A DNA stretch of 64,000 nucleotides from Nakamurella lactea DSM 19367. GTDB taxonomy: Bacteria > Actinomycetota > Actinomycetes > Mycobacteriales > Nakamurellaceae. The notes under the pieces were generated by a model. The model saw only the letters and a list, made by a program, of their open reading frames with translations. It made no database searches and was not told the origin of the DNA. Numbering within the stretch: the stretch's first letter is position 1; each line of letters begins with the position of its first letter. Positions 52,499-61,892 of the stretch are shown here, in pieces. The stretch is taken from positions 22,733-86,732 of the forward strand of contig NZ_KE384550.1 of NCBI RefSeq assembly GCF_000426645.1. The letters run 5' to 3'. Position numbers and translations under genes: made by a program.

Positions 52499-53371
52499 TC
52501 AGAGGTCGGCGATCGCGGGCACCAACTGCGCTCCCAGGATTTCCAGCGGCCGGATCTCCGACACCCGAGGCACCGTGCCATGGATCTCGGAAACGCCGAG
52601 CGCCGCCAGTTCGCCGGCGGTGTGGATCAGCTCGTCGACGTGCTCACCGTTCTCTCCGGGATCCAGGCGCAGCATGACCGTTTTCTCGATGTCGTCGTAG
52701 TCGCGGCCTTCCCGCTCGCAGTGGGCGCGCAGCACATCGAGCTTGTGGGCCAGCTCATCACTGTGGAACAGGTTGCAGGCCTGGGCATATCGAGCCACCA
52801 GCCGGAGTGTCTTTCGTTCGCCTCCGCCGCCGATCAGGATCGGCGGGTGCGGCCGGCGCAGCGGATGCGGGCTGTCCAGCGTGCGCCCAAGTTGATAGTG
52901 CACCCCGCGATACGGCCCCTCGTCGTCACTCCACATCTGCAGGCAGATCTGCAGTGCCTCCTCGAGCCGCTCGAACCGTTCCGCGGTCGACGGGAACGGC
53001 AGCCCCAGTCCGTCGGCCTCGTGGTTGTTCCACGCGGCGCCGATGCCCAGCCAGGCACGACCACCGGAGAGCACGTCCAGGGTGCTGACGGCCTTGGCCA
53101 GCAGGCCTGGCTCCCGGTAGACGACGGCGGTCACCCAGGCCAGCAGTTCCACCTCGGAGGTCCGGGCGGCCAGGAAGCCGAGCGTGGTGTAGGCCTCGAG
53201 CATCTCCTGTTCCGGCGGCCCGTGGACACCGATCTGCCACAGGTGATCCATGACGCTGACCCGGCCGAACCCGTTGGCCTCGGCCGCTTCCACGATCCGG
53301 ATCAGGTCGTCCCGCAGCCCGGCCGGGCCGGCCGGGTAGGTGAAGTCGGAGATGTGCAAGCCGATCTTCAT
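52499..53371 (-). CDS. LLM-class F420-dependent oxidoreductase, paralogue 2
   Basis: A 290-residue F420-type LLM enzyme. MKIGLHISDFTYPAGPAGLR starts the barrel; VMDHLWQIG, LSGGRAWLGIGAAWNNHE and PPILIGGGGERKTLRLVARY are shared with the paralogue at 48741. A GGAGG ribosome site lies six bases before ATG 53371. The substrate is unknown. The two paralogues flank the GNAT-VOC and hipBA genes, suggesting a duplication later separated by insertions. Confidence 0.88.
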   Translation of the reverse strand: MKIGLHISDFTYPAGPAGLRDDLIRIVEAAEANGFGRVSVMDHLWQIGVHGPPEQEMLEAYTTLGFLAARTSEVELLAWVTAVVYREPGLLAKAVSTLDVLSGGRAWLGIGAAWNNHEADGLGLPFPSTAERFERLEEALQICLQMWSDDEGPYRGVHYQLGRTLDSPHPLRRPHPPILIGGGGERKTLRLVARYAQACNLFHSDELAHKLDVLRAHCEREGRDYDDIEKTVMLRLDPGENGEHVDELIHTAGELAALGVSEIHGTVPRVSEIRPLEILGAQLVPAIADL

Positions 53372-53455
53372 CCGGCGCCTCCCGTCATCCCCCGTCGAGA
53401 TTGACCTCTACGGACAACTGTGCCAGAGCTTAGCATTAGGCCGAGAAGAAAGTCC

Positions 53456-54112
53456 TTAGGGGCACCCAGCGTCAGGGGTCCCGGTGAAGGGTGGCCTGTT
53501 ATACAACCATTGGTAAGCGCTCTTGTCGTCAGTCGTCAAGTAGTCGACAGGGTTGTCGTATTTGTACATTATCGCGGCTGAATTGCAGGAGTGGGGAAGG
53601 CCTTGTGAGTGCCCGAATTCATGGATGGCGGTATGGTAGAAGTGGCAATAATATATTCCCGGATGGTCGTACGCGACTTGGCTGTTGAACCTTACGTACG
53701 CATGTGTCAAGTAGCCGGTGGTGGCAGGGGTATGGTCGGAATTACCACATGGACCACCGCTGCTGAGTGTTCCCAGCGGAATGTTTAATACGTCAATCGG
53801 GTGATTGGCATGCGGGCAACCGGCAGACCACTGTGGATGCTGGGTCCCTCCGTTGGCATAGTTACTATACAAGTCAACAGCGTTAGCTATCGTTGCCGGC
53901 CAGCTGGAGTGTGCATTTACAGCGCTTGTCGTACAGTAGAAGCTGTTGGTTGCTCGCGGCCAGAACACGCCTCCTGTATACCATTTCGTTGACACAGTCG
54001 CCGGATTGCCGCGATCAGGTTCCGCAGATGCAGTGCTCGTTACTAGCAGGCAGCAGACAAGTACGGCGCCGACACATGCCCACGTCATCGTCTTTCTGTG
54101 ACCTCGCCTCAA
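53456..54112 (-). CDS. Secreted matrixin-like zinc metalloprotease
   Basis: About 218 residues. A basic N terminus (RRGHRKT), a hydrophobic stretch and ASA make a signal peptide. The metzincin zinc site HEFGHSQGLPHS and the Met-turn region AAIMYKYDNP are both present, as in M10-type peptidases. No pro-domain Cys switch is evident. TTG 54112 is preferred because GAGAGGG lies seven bases upstream; ATG 54088 and TTG 54178 are alternatives. Its DNA has clearly lower GC than the neighbouring genes, suggesting acquisition. Confidence 0.8.
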   Translation of the reverse strand: MRRGHRKTMTWACVGAVLVCCLLVTSTASAEPDRGNPATVSTKWYTGGVFWPRATNSFYCTTSAVNAHSSWPATIANAVDLYSNYANGGTQHPQWSAGCPHANHPIDVLNIPLGTLSSGGPCGNSDHTPATTGYLTHAYVRFNSQVAYDHPGIYYCHFYHTAIHEFGHSQGLPHSCNSAAIMYKYDNPVDYLTTDDKSAYQWLYNRPPFTGTPDAGCP

Positions 54113-54197
54113 AGCACTACCCTCTCTGACGTCGGCTACTCCTCCACGCCATTGAAGCGGTAGAGCAGGCGAACTCAATTTCCGTGTGCACAGGCTT

Positions 54198-54956
54198 TCA
54201 AGAAGCGACTCTCTGGATAGATTCCAATGATACGGCTGGGTACTTAGCTTCCGGCAACTCTTTCATTCTGCCGTTCTCGACCAATGTGATGGATGCGGTC
54301 ACGTGGTCAACTGTTTCAGGAAAGGCCAGGCACCCTTCGTCGACAGACAATATCGAACCGTCGACGAGCGGCAATGCATTCAGTACATAAGAACCTTCAG
54401 GGTAACCCGGCAATTGGCTCAGGTTTCCGAAAAATCGCCTGTCGCTACTCAATGGTATCCCGGCACCGGGGGCATCAGTGCTTGATCCGCCCACTGTTGT
54501 CCCGCCGACCACCCAAGCTTCGACTGCGGCCGGGACGACCGGCCCAACGACCACGTGATCAACATTGACCGCAATCTGTGAATAGACTGTTTGGTCGCCG
54601 CGATCGGAGCTGCCGTTCGATAGGACGGCTGTCTGCCCGGTGAGCGACACTGACCCAGTAATCCACGTGCTCGTCTCCGTCGAATCTATATTTGCGATCC
54701 GCGTGGCCAGCGCAACCTTTGCCGGGCAACTAATGTAATGCATGCTATGAAATAGCGCGTCCAGCGAACTTGTTGTTGACTCTGACGCAGTACCCGAAGA
54801 TACCTGGCCAGTGGACAACTGCCTCATCGGGAGTGCCAACGAGGGATCTGACGTGGTGGCCGACTCCAATACTTGTGTGGGCTGGGCGCACGACATCGCG
54901 GTCAACATGACACCAACGGTGACCGAGATGTTGGCCAACAACCGGTTCGCTCGCAT
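54198..54956 (-). CDS. Hypothetical lipoprotein
   Basis: A 252-residue protein with a signal peptide ending in a possible lipobox LTAMSC, so it is probably lipid-anchored. The rest is Ser/Thr/Val-rich and beta-like, without recognisable domains. ATG 54956 has GGAGG at six bases; ATG 54962 abuts that site and is less likely. Base composition is low like that of the metzincin gene downstream. The two probably arrived together. Confidence 0.65.
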   Translation of the reverse strand: MRANRLLANISVTVGVMLTAMSCAQPTQVLESATTSDPSLALPMRQLSTGQVSSGTASESTTSSLDALFHSMHYISCPAKVALATRIANIDSTETSTWITGSVSLTGQTAVLSNGSSDRGDQTVYSQIAVNVDHVVVGPVVPAAVEAWVVGGTTVGGSSTDAPGAGIPLSSDRRFFGNLSQLPGYPEGSYVLNALPLVDGSILSVDEGCLAFPETVDHVTASITLVENGRMKELPEAKYPAVSLESIQRVAS

Positions 54957-54962
54957 TGGCAT

Positions 54963-55481
54963 CCTCCCCAGCCGCTCACGGGTGATGACCAGACAGTATG
55001 CCGACCTCAGAGCCGATGCAAGGCATCAAAGTTGTCGCGCTCCGCTGTTCGCTTGCCGGGTTCGTACATCCTGCCGGCAGCACTCTCAGCATCGCAGCGC
55101 CGGCACCACCTATGGCCGCACCACACCAGATGCCACCCACGAGGGCCCCGTGCGATGAGAACGCCCGCTGCGTTGCGCTGACGTTTCACCCGCTGTCCCC
55201 CGGCAGCGTGAATCGACGATCTCCGAGTCGATCAACGTAGACCGCTGCGCCGACGGCGCTCCGCGCCCACCTCGTGGCACTGTCGAGACTGTCGAACGAG
55301 CACAGCGCCGGCTGGGCGGTGCGCAGCCAGCCAGACCGCCGTGCCGCGAATCGGGAATAGGTAGACGCCGTCAGCCTGGCCAACTCCAGCCAGGGTCAAC
55401 GCGGGACCGACGCGCGGGAGTTGCCCCGGGACGGCACCCATTCCACCCGGCCCGGGACAACCCCGCTACGCCAGCCGGGAA
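54963..55481. other. Lower-GC intergenic stretch with no convincing gene
   Basis: This 519-bp region changes from lower GC back to genome-typical GC near 55200. Short frames on both strands (for example a 65-codon minus-strand frame at 55186-55383) have no recognisable domain or ribosome site. A half copy of repeat family B lies at its end. Confidence 0.5.
55453..55472. repeat. Half copy of palindromic repeat family B
   Basis: CGGGACAACCCCGCTACGCC is the right arm of family B, ten bases beyond the aldolase stop. The left arm is missing or degenerate. Confidence 0.7.
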
Positions 55482-56510
<1,029 letters not shown>

Positions 56511-56646
56511 GGTGTTTCCTTCCGAATCGATCAAGCTGGGCTTACCTCCAGTATCCCTCACCGGCATTCGGCACTGCCAGCAGAGCCACCCTGGCAGGAT
56601 GGTCCGGAGCGCACAGGGTGCACGTCGGGGCAGCAGGGAGTTGGGC

Positions 56647-57243
56647 ATGCAGCAGAACGGGGCGGTCGGCGAGTCCGAGGTGGAGCGGACCCTCGGCGCC
56701 CTGCGCACGCTGAATCCGGTGCGGCAGGCGCCGCCCCCACCCCCGCGGGACCAGCCGCTGACCATCGACGATCTGTACCGCTCGCACCGGATGAGCATGG
56801 TGCGGCTGGCCATCCTGCTGGTCGACGACATCGCCAGCGCCGAGGACGTGGTGCAGGAGGCGTTCGCCGGCCTGTACAAGCAGTGGGGAACCCTGCGGGA
56901 CACCGGCGCCGCGATCGGCTACCTGCGGACCGCCGTGGTGAACGGGTCCCGGTCGATGCTGCGCCGGCGCCGGACGGCCAGGGCGTACGTGCCGCCGGAT
57001 CCGGGGACCGCGCGGTCGGCCGAGTCGCTGGCCATCATGTCGTCCGAGCACCGGGCCGTGGTGGATGCGATGGGCGAACTGGCACCGCGGCAGCGCGAGG
57101 TGCTGGTGCTGCGCTACTACGGCGGGCTGTCCGAGGCGGAAATCGCCGAGGCGACCGGCCTGTCCAAGGGCACGGTGAAGTCGACGGCCAGCCGCGCGGT
57201 GGCCAAGCTCGGCGGCATCATGCGGGCGCAGTCGGAGGGCTGA
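56647..57243 (+). CDS. SigE-like ECF RNA polymerase sigma factor
   Basis: A 198-residue ECF sigma factor. Region 2 spans DLYRSHRMSMVRLAILLVDD to GYLRTAVVNGSRSMLRRRR, and region 4 has LAPRQREVLVLRYYGGLSEA then ATGLSKGTVKSTASRAVAKL. The first 35 residues are an unstructured Pro-rich extension. ATG 56647 follows AGGGAG. The next gene begins two bases after its stop and encodes a one-helix membrane protein that could act as a small anti-sigma partner. Confidence 0.9.
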   Translation: MQQNGAVGESEVERTLGALRTLNPVRQAPPPPPRDQPLTIDDLYRSHRMSMVRLAILLVDDIASAEDVVQEAFAGLYKQWGTLRDTGAAIGYLRTAVVNGSRSMLRRRRTARAYVPPDPGTARSAESLAIMSSEHRAVVDAMGELAPRQREVLVLRYYGGLSEAEIAEATGLSKGTVKSTASRAVAKLGGIMRAQSEG

Positions 57244-57244
57244 C

Positions 57245-57493
57245 GTGGCCCGAACCCCAGACGGCGCTGCCGAGCGACCCGACCCCGAACGCGTGCTCTC
57301 GCAGGCATTGCGGGCGATGGCCGGCGGCCGGCCTGCCCCGCACTCCGCCGGTACCCCCGGGTCTGCCGGCGCAGCCGACCACCCGGGCCGCCGCCGCGGC
57401 CGGCTCACCGTCGCCCAGGTCCTGTTGATCGCCGCGATCCTCGGGCTGGTGATCGGGATGGGCGTCGCCTTCGTGCTGGTGGCGGTGTCCTGA
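57245..57493 (+). CDS. Single-pass small membrane protein after the sigma gene
   Basis: An 82-residue protein with a Pro/Gly-rich cytosolic N terminus, RRRGR and one C-terminal membrane segment (VAQVLLIAAILGLVIGMGVA). GTG 57245 follows the sigma stop directly. Position suggests partnership with the sigma factor. Nothing in the sequence matches a known anti-sigma domain. Confidence 0.6.
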   Translation: MARTPDGAAERPDPERVLSQALRAMAGGRPAPHSAGTPGSAGAADHPGRRRGRLTVAQVLLIAAILGLVIGMGVAFVLVAVS

Positions 57494-57520
57494 CCCGCGG
57501 CCCCGGTACTGTGGGGAGTC

Positions 57521-58189
57521 GTGACCAACCTCGCGCTCCTGCCCGGCTGGCTGGACCCCTCGAACATCATCACCGGCCTCGGATCGTGGGCCGTCGTCGG
57601 CATCATGCTGATCCTGTTCGCCGAATGCGGACTGCTGATCGGGTTCTTCCTGCCCGGCGACACCCTGCTGTTCATGGCCGGGCTGTTCGTCTCGACCGGG
57701 GCACTGGACATCAGCTTGTGGCTGCTGATCCCGCTGCTGATCGTGGCGGCGTTCGTCGGCAATATGGTCGGCTACGGCATCGGCTACAAGGTGGGGCCGG
57801 CGGTGTTCCATCGGCCGGACGCGAAATTCCTCAAGCCCGAGTACATCGAACGCTCGACCCACTTCTTCGAGAAGTACGGGAAGATCACCGTGGTGCTGGC
57901 CAGGTTCGTGCCGGTGGTCCGCACGGTGGCCACTGTGATGGCCGGCGCGTCGAAGATGAACGCGAAGATCTACACGCTGTACTCGTTCATCGGCGGCGTC
58001 GCCTGGGTCACCATCGTCACCGTCGCCGGCTTCTACCTCGGCAAGATCGACTTCGTCCGGGACAACGTCGATCTGCTGGTGATTCTTGCGGTGATCGCGG
58101 TCGTGCTCGCCTCGGCGGTGCCCGCGCTGCTGCACTGGCGGGCGCGCCGCCGGGCCAGCGGCACCGCGGTGCCGGAGCAGACGTCCTGA
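57521..58189 (+). CDS. DedA/VTT-family membrane protein
   Basis: A 222-residue DedA protein with about five membrane segments. FAECGLLIGFFLPGDTLLFM carries the conserved FLPGD region, and GNMVGYGIGYKVGPAVFHR, FFEKYGKITVVLARFVPVVR and GVAWV are further DedA signatures. DedA proteins move or flip lipids such as undecaprenyl phosphate. GTG 57521 follows GGGGAG. Confidence 0.93.
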   Translation: MTNLALLPGWLDPSNIITGLGSWAVVGIMLILFAECGLLIGFFLPGDTLLFMAGLFVSTGALDISLWLLIPLLIVAAFVGNMVGYGIGYKVGPAVFHRPDAKFLKPEYIERSTHFFEKYGKITVVLARFVPVVRTVATVMAGASKMNAKIYTLYSFIGGVAWVTIVTVAGFYLGKIDFVRDNVDLLVILAVIAVVLASAVPALLHWRARRRASGTAVPEQTS

Positions 58190-58434
58190 TCGGTCTGTTC
58201 GAGCGGCGGCAGCGTCACGCGATGCCCTTGCAGCGCAAGGACTTACATAGTTCACCTAACTAACGATCTCACTTTCGGGTGAATGGTCTTGCGCAGCGAC
58301 ACCCTGGTGCCTCAGGGTGACCGTTGTCGGCACCTGATGGCATACGAAACCCCCGTGAAGCACATTGTCTTGACCTGTTGGCCGACGCTTCGTTGTCGTT
58401 TCCATGATCCGGTCGAGTCTCTGTAGGGGTACCT
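58190..58434. other. Upstream region of the RHS gene
   Basis: This 245-bp gap is lower in GC and carries no gene. CACCCT-N8-AGGGTG (near 58301-58320) is a small inverted repeat. An AGGGG ribosome site precedes the RHS start. No clear promoter is assigned. Confidence 0.4.
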
Positions 58435-60433
58435 GTGTCCCAGCTTCGCGGTCTTGTGCGCTCACCTTCTCCTGTTCGGCTGGGTCGGCTGCCGCGGGCG
58501 TGGTCGATCGGATTGTCATTGTTGTTGGCGCTGGCCGTGATCGGCGTGCGGCCGGCGACCGCGGGGGCAGCATCGACGCCGACCCAGGCGCGGGCGGCCG
58601 TGGTGGCCGGTGCAACGGCGCCGTCGGCGGGGTTGTTCGTTCCTGCAGTGACTCGGGTGTTGGACACCCGCAGCGGACTGGGTGGGTATTCGACGCCGAT
58701 GCCGGTGAACGCGTGGCGCTCGTTTCAGGTGACCGGCGTCGGCGATATCCCGGCTTCCGGAGTATCGGCGGTGCAGGCCACGGTGACGGTGGTGTCTCCG
58801 GCGTCGGCGGGGAACTTGTGGGTGTCTCCGTCGTCGGCTCCGTCGACGGTGGCCCCGGCGGTGATCTACGGCGCGGGGGTGACCGGTTCGGTCTCGGGCG
58901 CCACGATCGTCGCGGTCGGCACGGACGGCAAACTGCAGGTGATGACCGGGTCCGCGGTGACCGTGGTGATCGACGTTCAGGGCTACTACACCGCGGGTGA
59001 CGAGGTCGCCGCGGGCGGCTATGTGCCATTGGATCCGCGGCGGGTCGCCGACTCGCGGATCGGAACCGGTGGTCTGCCGGACGGAAAGCTGTTGGCGGAC
59101 ACGGTGTACACGGTGTCGACGGGTTCAAAGGTGCCGGCGGGCGCGTCGGCGGTGTTCGTCACGTTCACGACGATGTCGTACTCGACGGCGGGCGGCTATC
59201 TGACGCCGTGGGCCACCGGTGATCCGGCCACCGGGGTGTCGTTGAACTTCCCTGGGAACGTGAACACGGCAATTTCGGCCGCGGTGCCACTGTCACCAGA
59301 GGGGACCTTTGATCTCCGGTACCGCTCCACCGGTGATCCGATCCACCTGATGGTGCACGTGTTGGGTTACTACTCGGCGGCCACCGGCGAGTCCGGGGCG
59401 TTCACTCCGGCGGTGCGCCGTGTCCTTGACACCCGGGTCTCCCCGAACGTGCAGATTCCGGGCGGCGCGATCGTCACGGTGCCGTTGGCCGGAGTGAAGG
59501 GGGTACCGGCTGCGGGGTCTGGCATCAGTGCGATCGCGGTGAACATGTCGGCGATCCACCTCGGCAGCCACGCCGGGAATGTCCAGTTGTGGGCGGCGGA
59601 CCGGCCGCAGCCGCCGTCGGCGGTGGTGGAATATCCGGCCTCGACCGTCACCACGATTCGGACCAACCTGACTGTGCTGGCGACCTCACCGGACGGGAAG
59701 GTGAAGCTCCGTAACAATGGCACCGACCCGATCAACGTCGTGTTGGACGTGTTCGGCTGGTATTCGAACGTGACTCCGGCGATCGCTGGTGGGCAGTCCG
59801 TGACTGGCCGATTCGCCACGTTGCAGGCCGGCAAGGCGGGCGGCCCGTGGGTCACCTACCAGTATCGGGTCGGCACGGTCGGCGCGTTCGCCAACGTTCC
59901 CCTCGCGCATGTCACCGTCCCGGGGACCGCGACCCACCCGGCGGCGTGGCCGGTCACCCGCAACAGCGCCGGTGTGTTCGACGCGTACCGGTGGGATGTG
60001 CCGGCCACGGTCGGGCTGGCCGATCAGCTGGTCCAGGTCCAGGCCTGCTACCGCACCACCGCGAGCGATCCGGATCCGGTGTGCGCGATGCCCTCCACGG
60101 TGCAGTTGGGGGTGTCCGGGTTCCAGAACGCCTACGCCACCACGGATGTCGGCCCGGGCAGTGTCGCCGAGCTGACCGGCGACTATCAAATCGGCGTCGG
60201 TGATGTGGACGAGGCTGCTGCACTGTCGGCGTTGAGTGTGTCCCGGACGTTGACGACCCTGGCCCCGACCGCCGAGCGGTCGGGTGCGGTCGGCGTTTTC
60301 GGGCCGGGCTGGACGGCGGACCTGGCCGACGCCGGCGGGGTCGGCGCGGCCGATCTGACCGTGGCCGACCATCTCGTGGACGGCTACCTGGTGTTGCAGG
60401 GAGCCGACGGTTCGGCATCGATGTATCAGGCCA
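58435..60433 (+). pseudogene. Large secreted RHS/YD-repeat protein, 5' part, interrupted by an IS
   Basis: GTG 58435 with AGGGG upstream opens an exported protein; the signal peptide ends near ATAGAAS at about 45. Three beta-rich modules follow (about 62-185, 195-315 and 322-445). Modules 1 and 3 open with RVLDTR and module 2 with RVADSR; they end VQGYY, VLGYYS and VFGWYS. The next part leads to ADGSASMYQA, where a transposon enters. Removing the IS and one target duplication joins MYQA to TGTAGSYPAAF in frame. RHS proteins are polymorphic toxins or surface proteins. As it stands the gene makes a truncated product with 32 transposon-encoded residues at its end. Confidence 0.88.
60426..60433. 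repeat. 8-bp target-site duplication, left
   Basis: TCAGGCCA immediately precedes the IS and is repeated at 61885-61892. Eight-base duplications are typical of IS256-family insertions. Confidence 0.9.
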
Positions 60434-61884
60434 GGGGGTGTCAACTGTTCTGTGTAAGCGAAGGGGTCTCCGATCTGAAGGAGATTGACTGTGAGCATGA
60501 CCGAGCAGAAGAAGGATGGGCAGGAGTCTGAGGCTCGCCGGTTGCGTCGGGAGCTGTTCGATGACGCGATGCTGGACAAGTTGATGGCGGCCACCGATGA
60601 GCGTGGCGTCGCGTTGACCGGTGAGGGCGGCTTCCTCCCGGAAATGATCAAGGCCGTGCTGGAACGTGGGATGGAAACCGAACTGACCGGCCATCTGGGC
60701 TACGAGCGAGGCGACCCGGCCGGGAACGGCAGCGGGAACTCCCGGAACGGGACGACGCCGAAGACCGTGGGCAGCGAGGTCGGCGACATCGCCCTGGACC
60801 AGCCGCGGGACCGTAATTCCACGTTCGCGTCGGCGTTGGTGCCCAAGGGATCCCGCCGCCTGGGCGGCCTCGAGGACATGATCATCAGTCTGTACGCCGG
60901 TGGGATGACGATCCGGGACATCCAGCACCACCTGGCCGCCACGCTGGGCACCGAGTTGTCCCACGAGACGATCAGCAATGTCACCGACGCGGTCGCCGAG
61001 GAGGTCACCGCCTGGCAGGCCCGCCCGCTGGAGGCGTTCTACCCGGTGATCTACCTGGACGCGCTGGTGGTGAAGATCCGCGACGGCGCGCACGTGAGCA
61101 ACCGGGCCGCGCACGTCGCGGTCGGTGTCGACCTGGACGGGGTGAAACACGTCCTGGGGATCTGGGTCCAGGCATCCGAGGGCGCCAAGTTCTGGGCCGG
61201 CGTGTGCGCCGAGCTGGCCAACCGCGGCGTGAAGGACGTGCTGATCGTCTGCTGCGACGGGCTCACCGGGTTCCCCGAGGCGATCGAGGCGACCTGGCCG
61301 GCCGCGACGGTGCAAACCTGTGTGGTGCACCTGATCCGCGCCTCGATGCGGTTCGTGGCCTACCAAGACCGCAAGGCCGTGGCCGCGATGCTCCGGCCGA
61401 TCTACACCGCCGCCACCGAGGACGCCGCCCTGATGGCGCTGACCACGTTCGCGGACTCGAACCTCGGACGCAAGTACCCGGCGGCGGTCGCCTCCTGGAC
61501 CAACGCCTGGGACCGGTTCACCCCGTTCCTGGCCTTCGGCCCGGCCCTGCGGAAGGTCATCTACACCACCAACTCGATCGAGTCGCTGAACTACCAGCTC
61601 CGCAAGATCATCAAGAACCGCGGCCACTTCCCCAACGACGCCGCCGCCGTCAAACTGCTCTGGCTGGCCATCCGCAACATCGAGGACAAACGCGCCCGAG
61701 AACGCGCCAAACAAGCCGGCAAAGGCAAAGACCGCCAATCCATCCCACGCCTCGTCGAAGGCGCCACCGTCACCGGCTGGAAAGCCGCCCTCGGCGAACT
61801 CGCTCTCATCTACCCCGACCGCATCAACCGCAACCTCTAGCCCCCAGTGACCCAGATCACTTACACAGACAACTTGACAAGCTC
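60434..61884 (+). mobile_element. IS256-family insertion sequence (1451 bp)
   Basis: The element is bounded by imperfect inverted repeats: GGGGGTGTCAACTGTTCTGT on the left and, read inward, GAGCTTGTCAAGTTGTCTGT on the right, continuing GTAAG in both. It carries one transposase gene and is flanked by TCAGGCCA on both sides. It inserted into the RHS gene in the same orientation. The intact transposase and exact duplication suggest a recent event. Confidence 0.92.
60491..61840 (+). CDS. IS256-family (Mutator-type) transposase
   Basis: A 449-residue DDE transposase. The N-terminal region includes LKAVLERGMETELTGHLGYE-like residues (here IKAVLERGMETELTGHLGYE) and GNSRNGTTPKTV. The DDE core has YLDALVVKIRDG, the second Asp in VLIVCCDGLTGFPEAI, and YTTNSIESLNYQLRKIIKNR with the catalytic Glu. 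GTG 60491 follows AAGGAG at seven bases; ATG 60497 is an alternative. The frame is intact, so the element may still move. Confidence 0.95.
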   Translation: MSMTEQKKDGQESEARRLRRELFDDAMLDKLMAATDERGVALTGEGGFLPEMIKAVLERGMETELTGHLGYERGDPAGNGSGNSRNGTTPKTVGSEVGDIALDQPRDRNSTFASALVPKGSRRLGGLEDMIISLYAGGMTIRDIQHHLAATLGTELSHETISNVTDAVAEEVTAWQARPLEAFYPVIYLDALVVKIRDGAHVSNRAAHVAVGVDLDGVKHVLGIWVQASEGAKFWAGVCAELANRGVKDVLIVCCDGLTGFPEAIEATWPAATVQTCVVHLIRASMRFVAYQDRKAVAAMLRPIYTAATEDAALMALTTFADSNLGRKYPAAVASWTNAWDRFTPFLAFGPALRKVIYTTNSIESLNYQLRKIIKNRGHFPNDAAAVKLLWLAIRNIEDKRARERAKQAGKGKDRQSIPRLVEGATVTGWKAALGELALIYPDRINRNL

Positions 61885-61892
61885 TCAGGCCA
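61885..61892. repeat. 8-bp target-site duplication, right
   Basis: TCAGGCCA repeats the sequence just before the IS. The RHS frame resumes inside it (codons CAG GCC ACC). Confidence 0.9.

Noticed and set aside
55186-55383. 65-codon minus-strand frame
   Set aside because: No ribosome site, no recognisable domain and ambiguous codon pattern; too weak to call.
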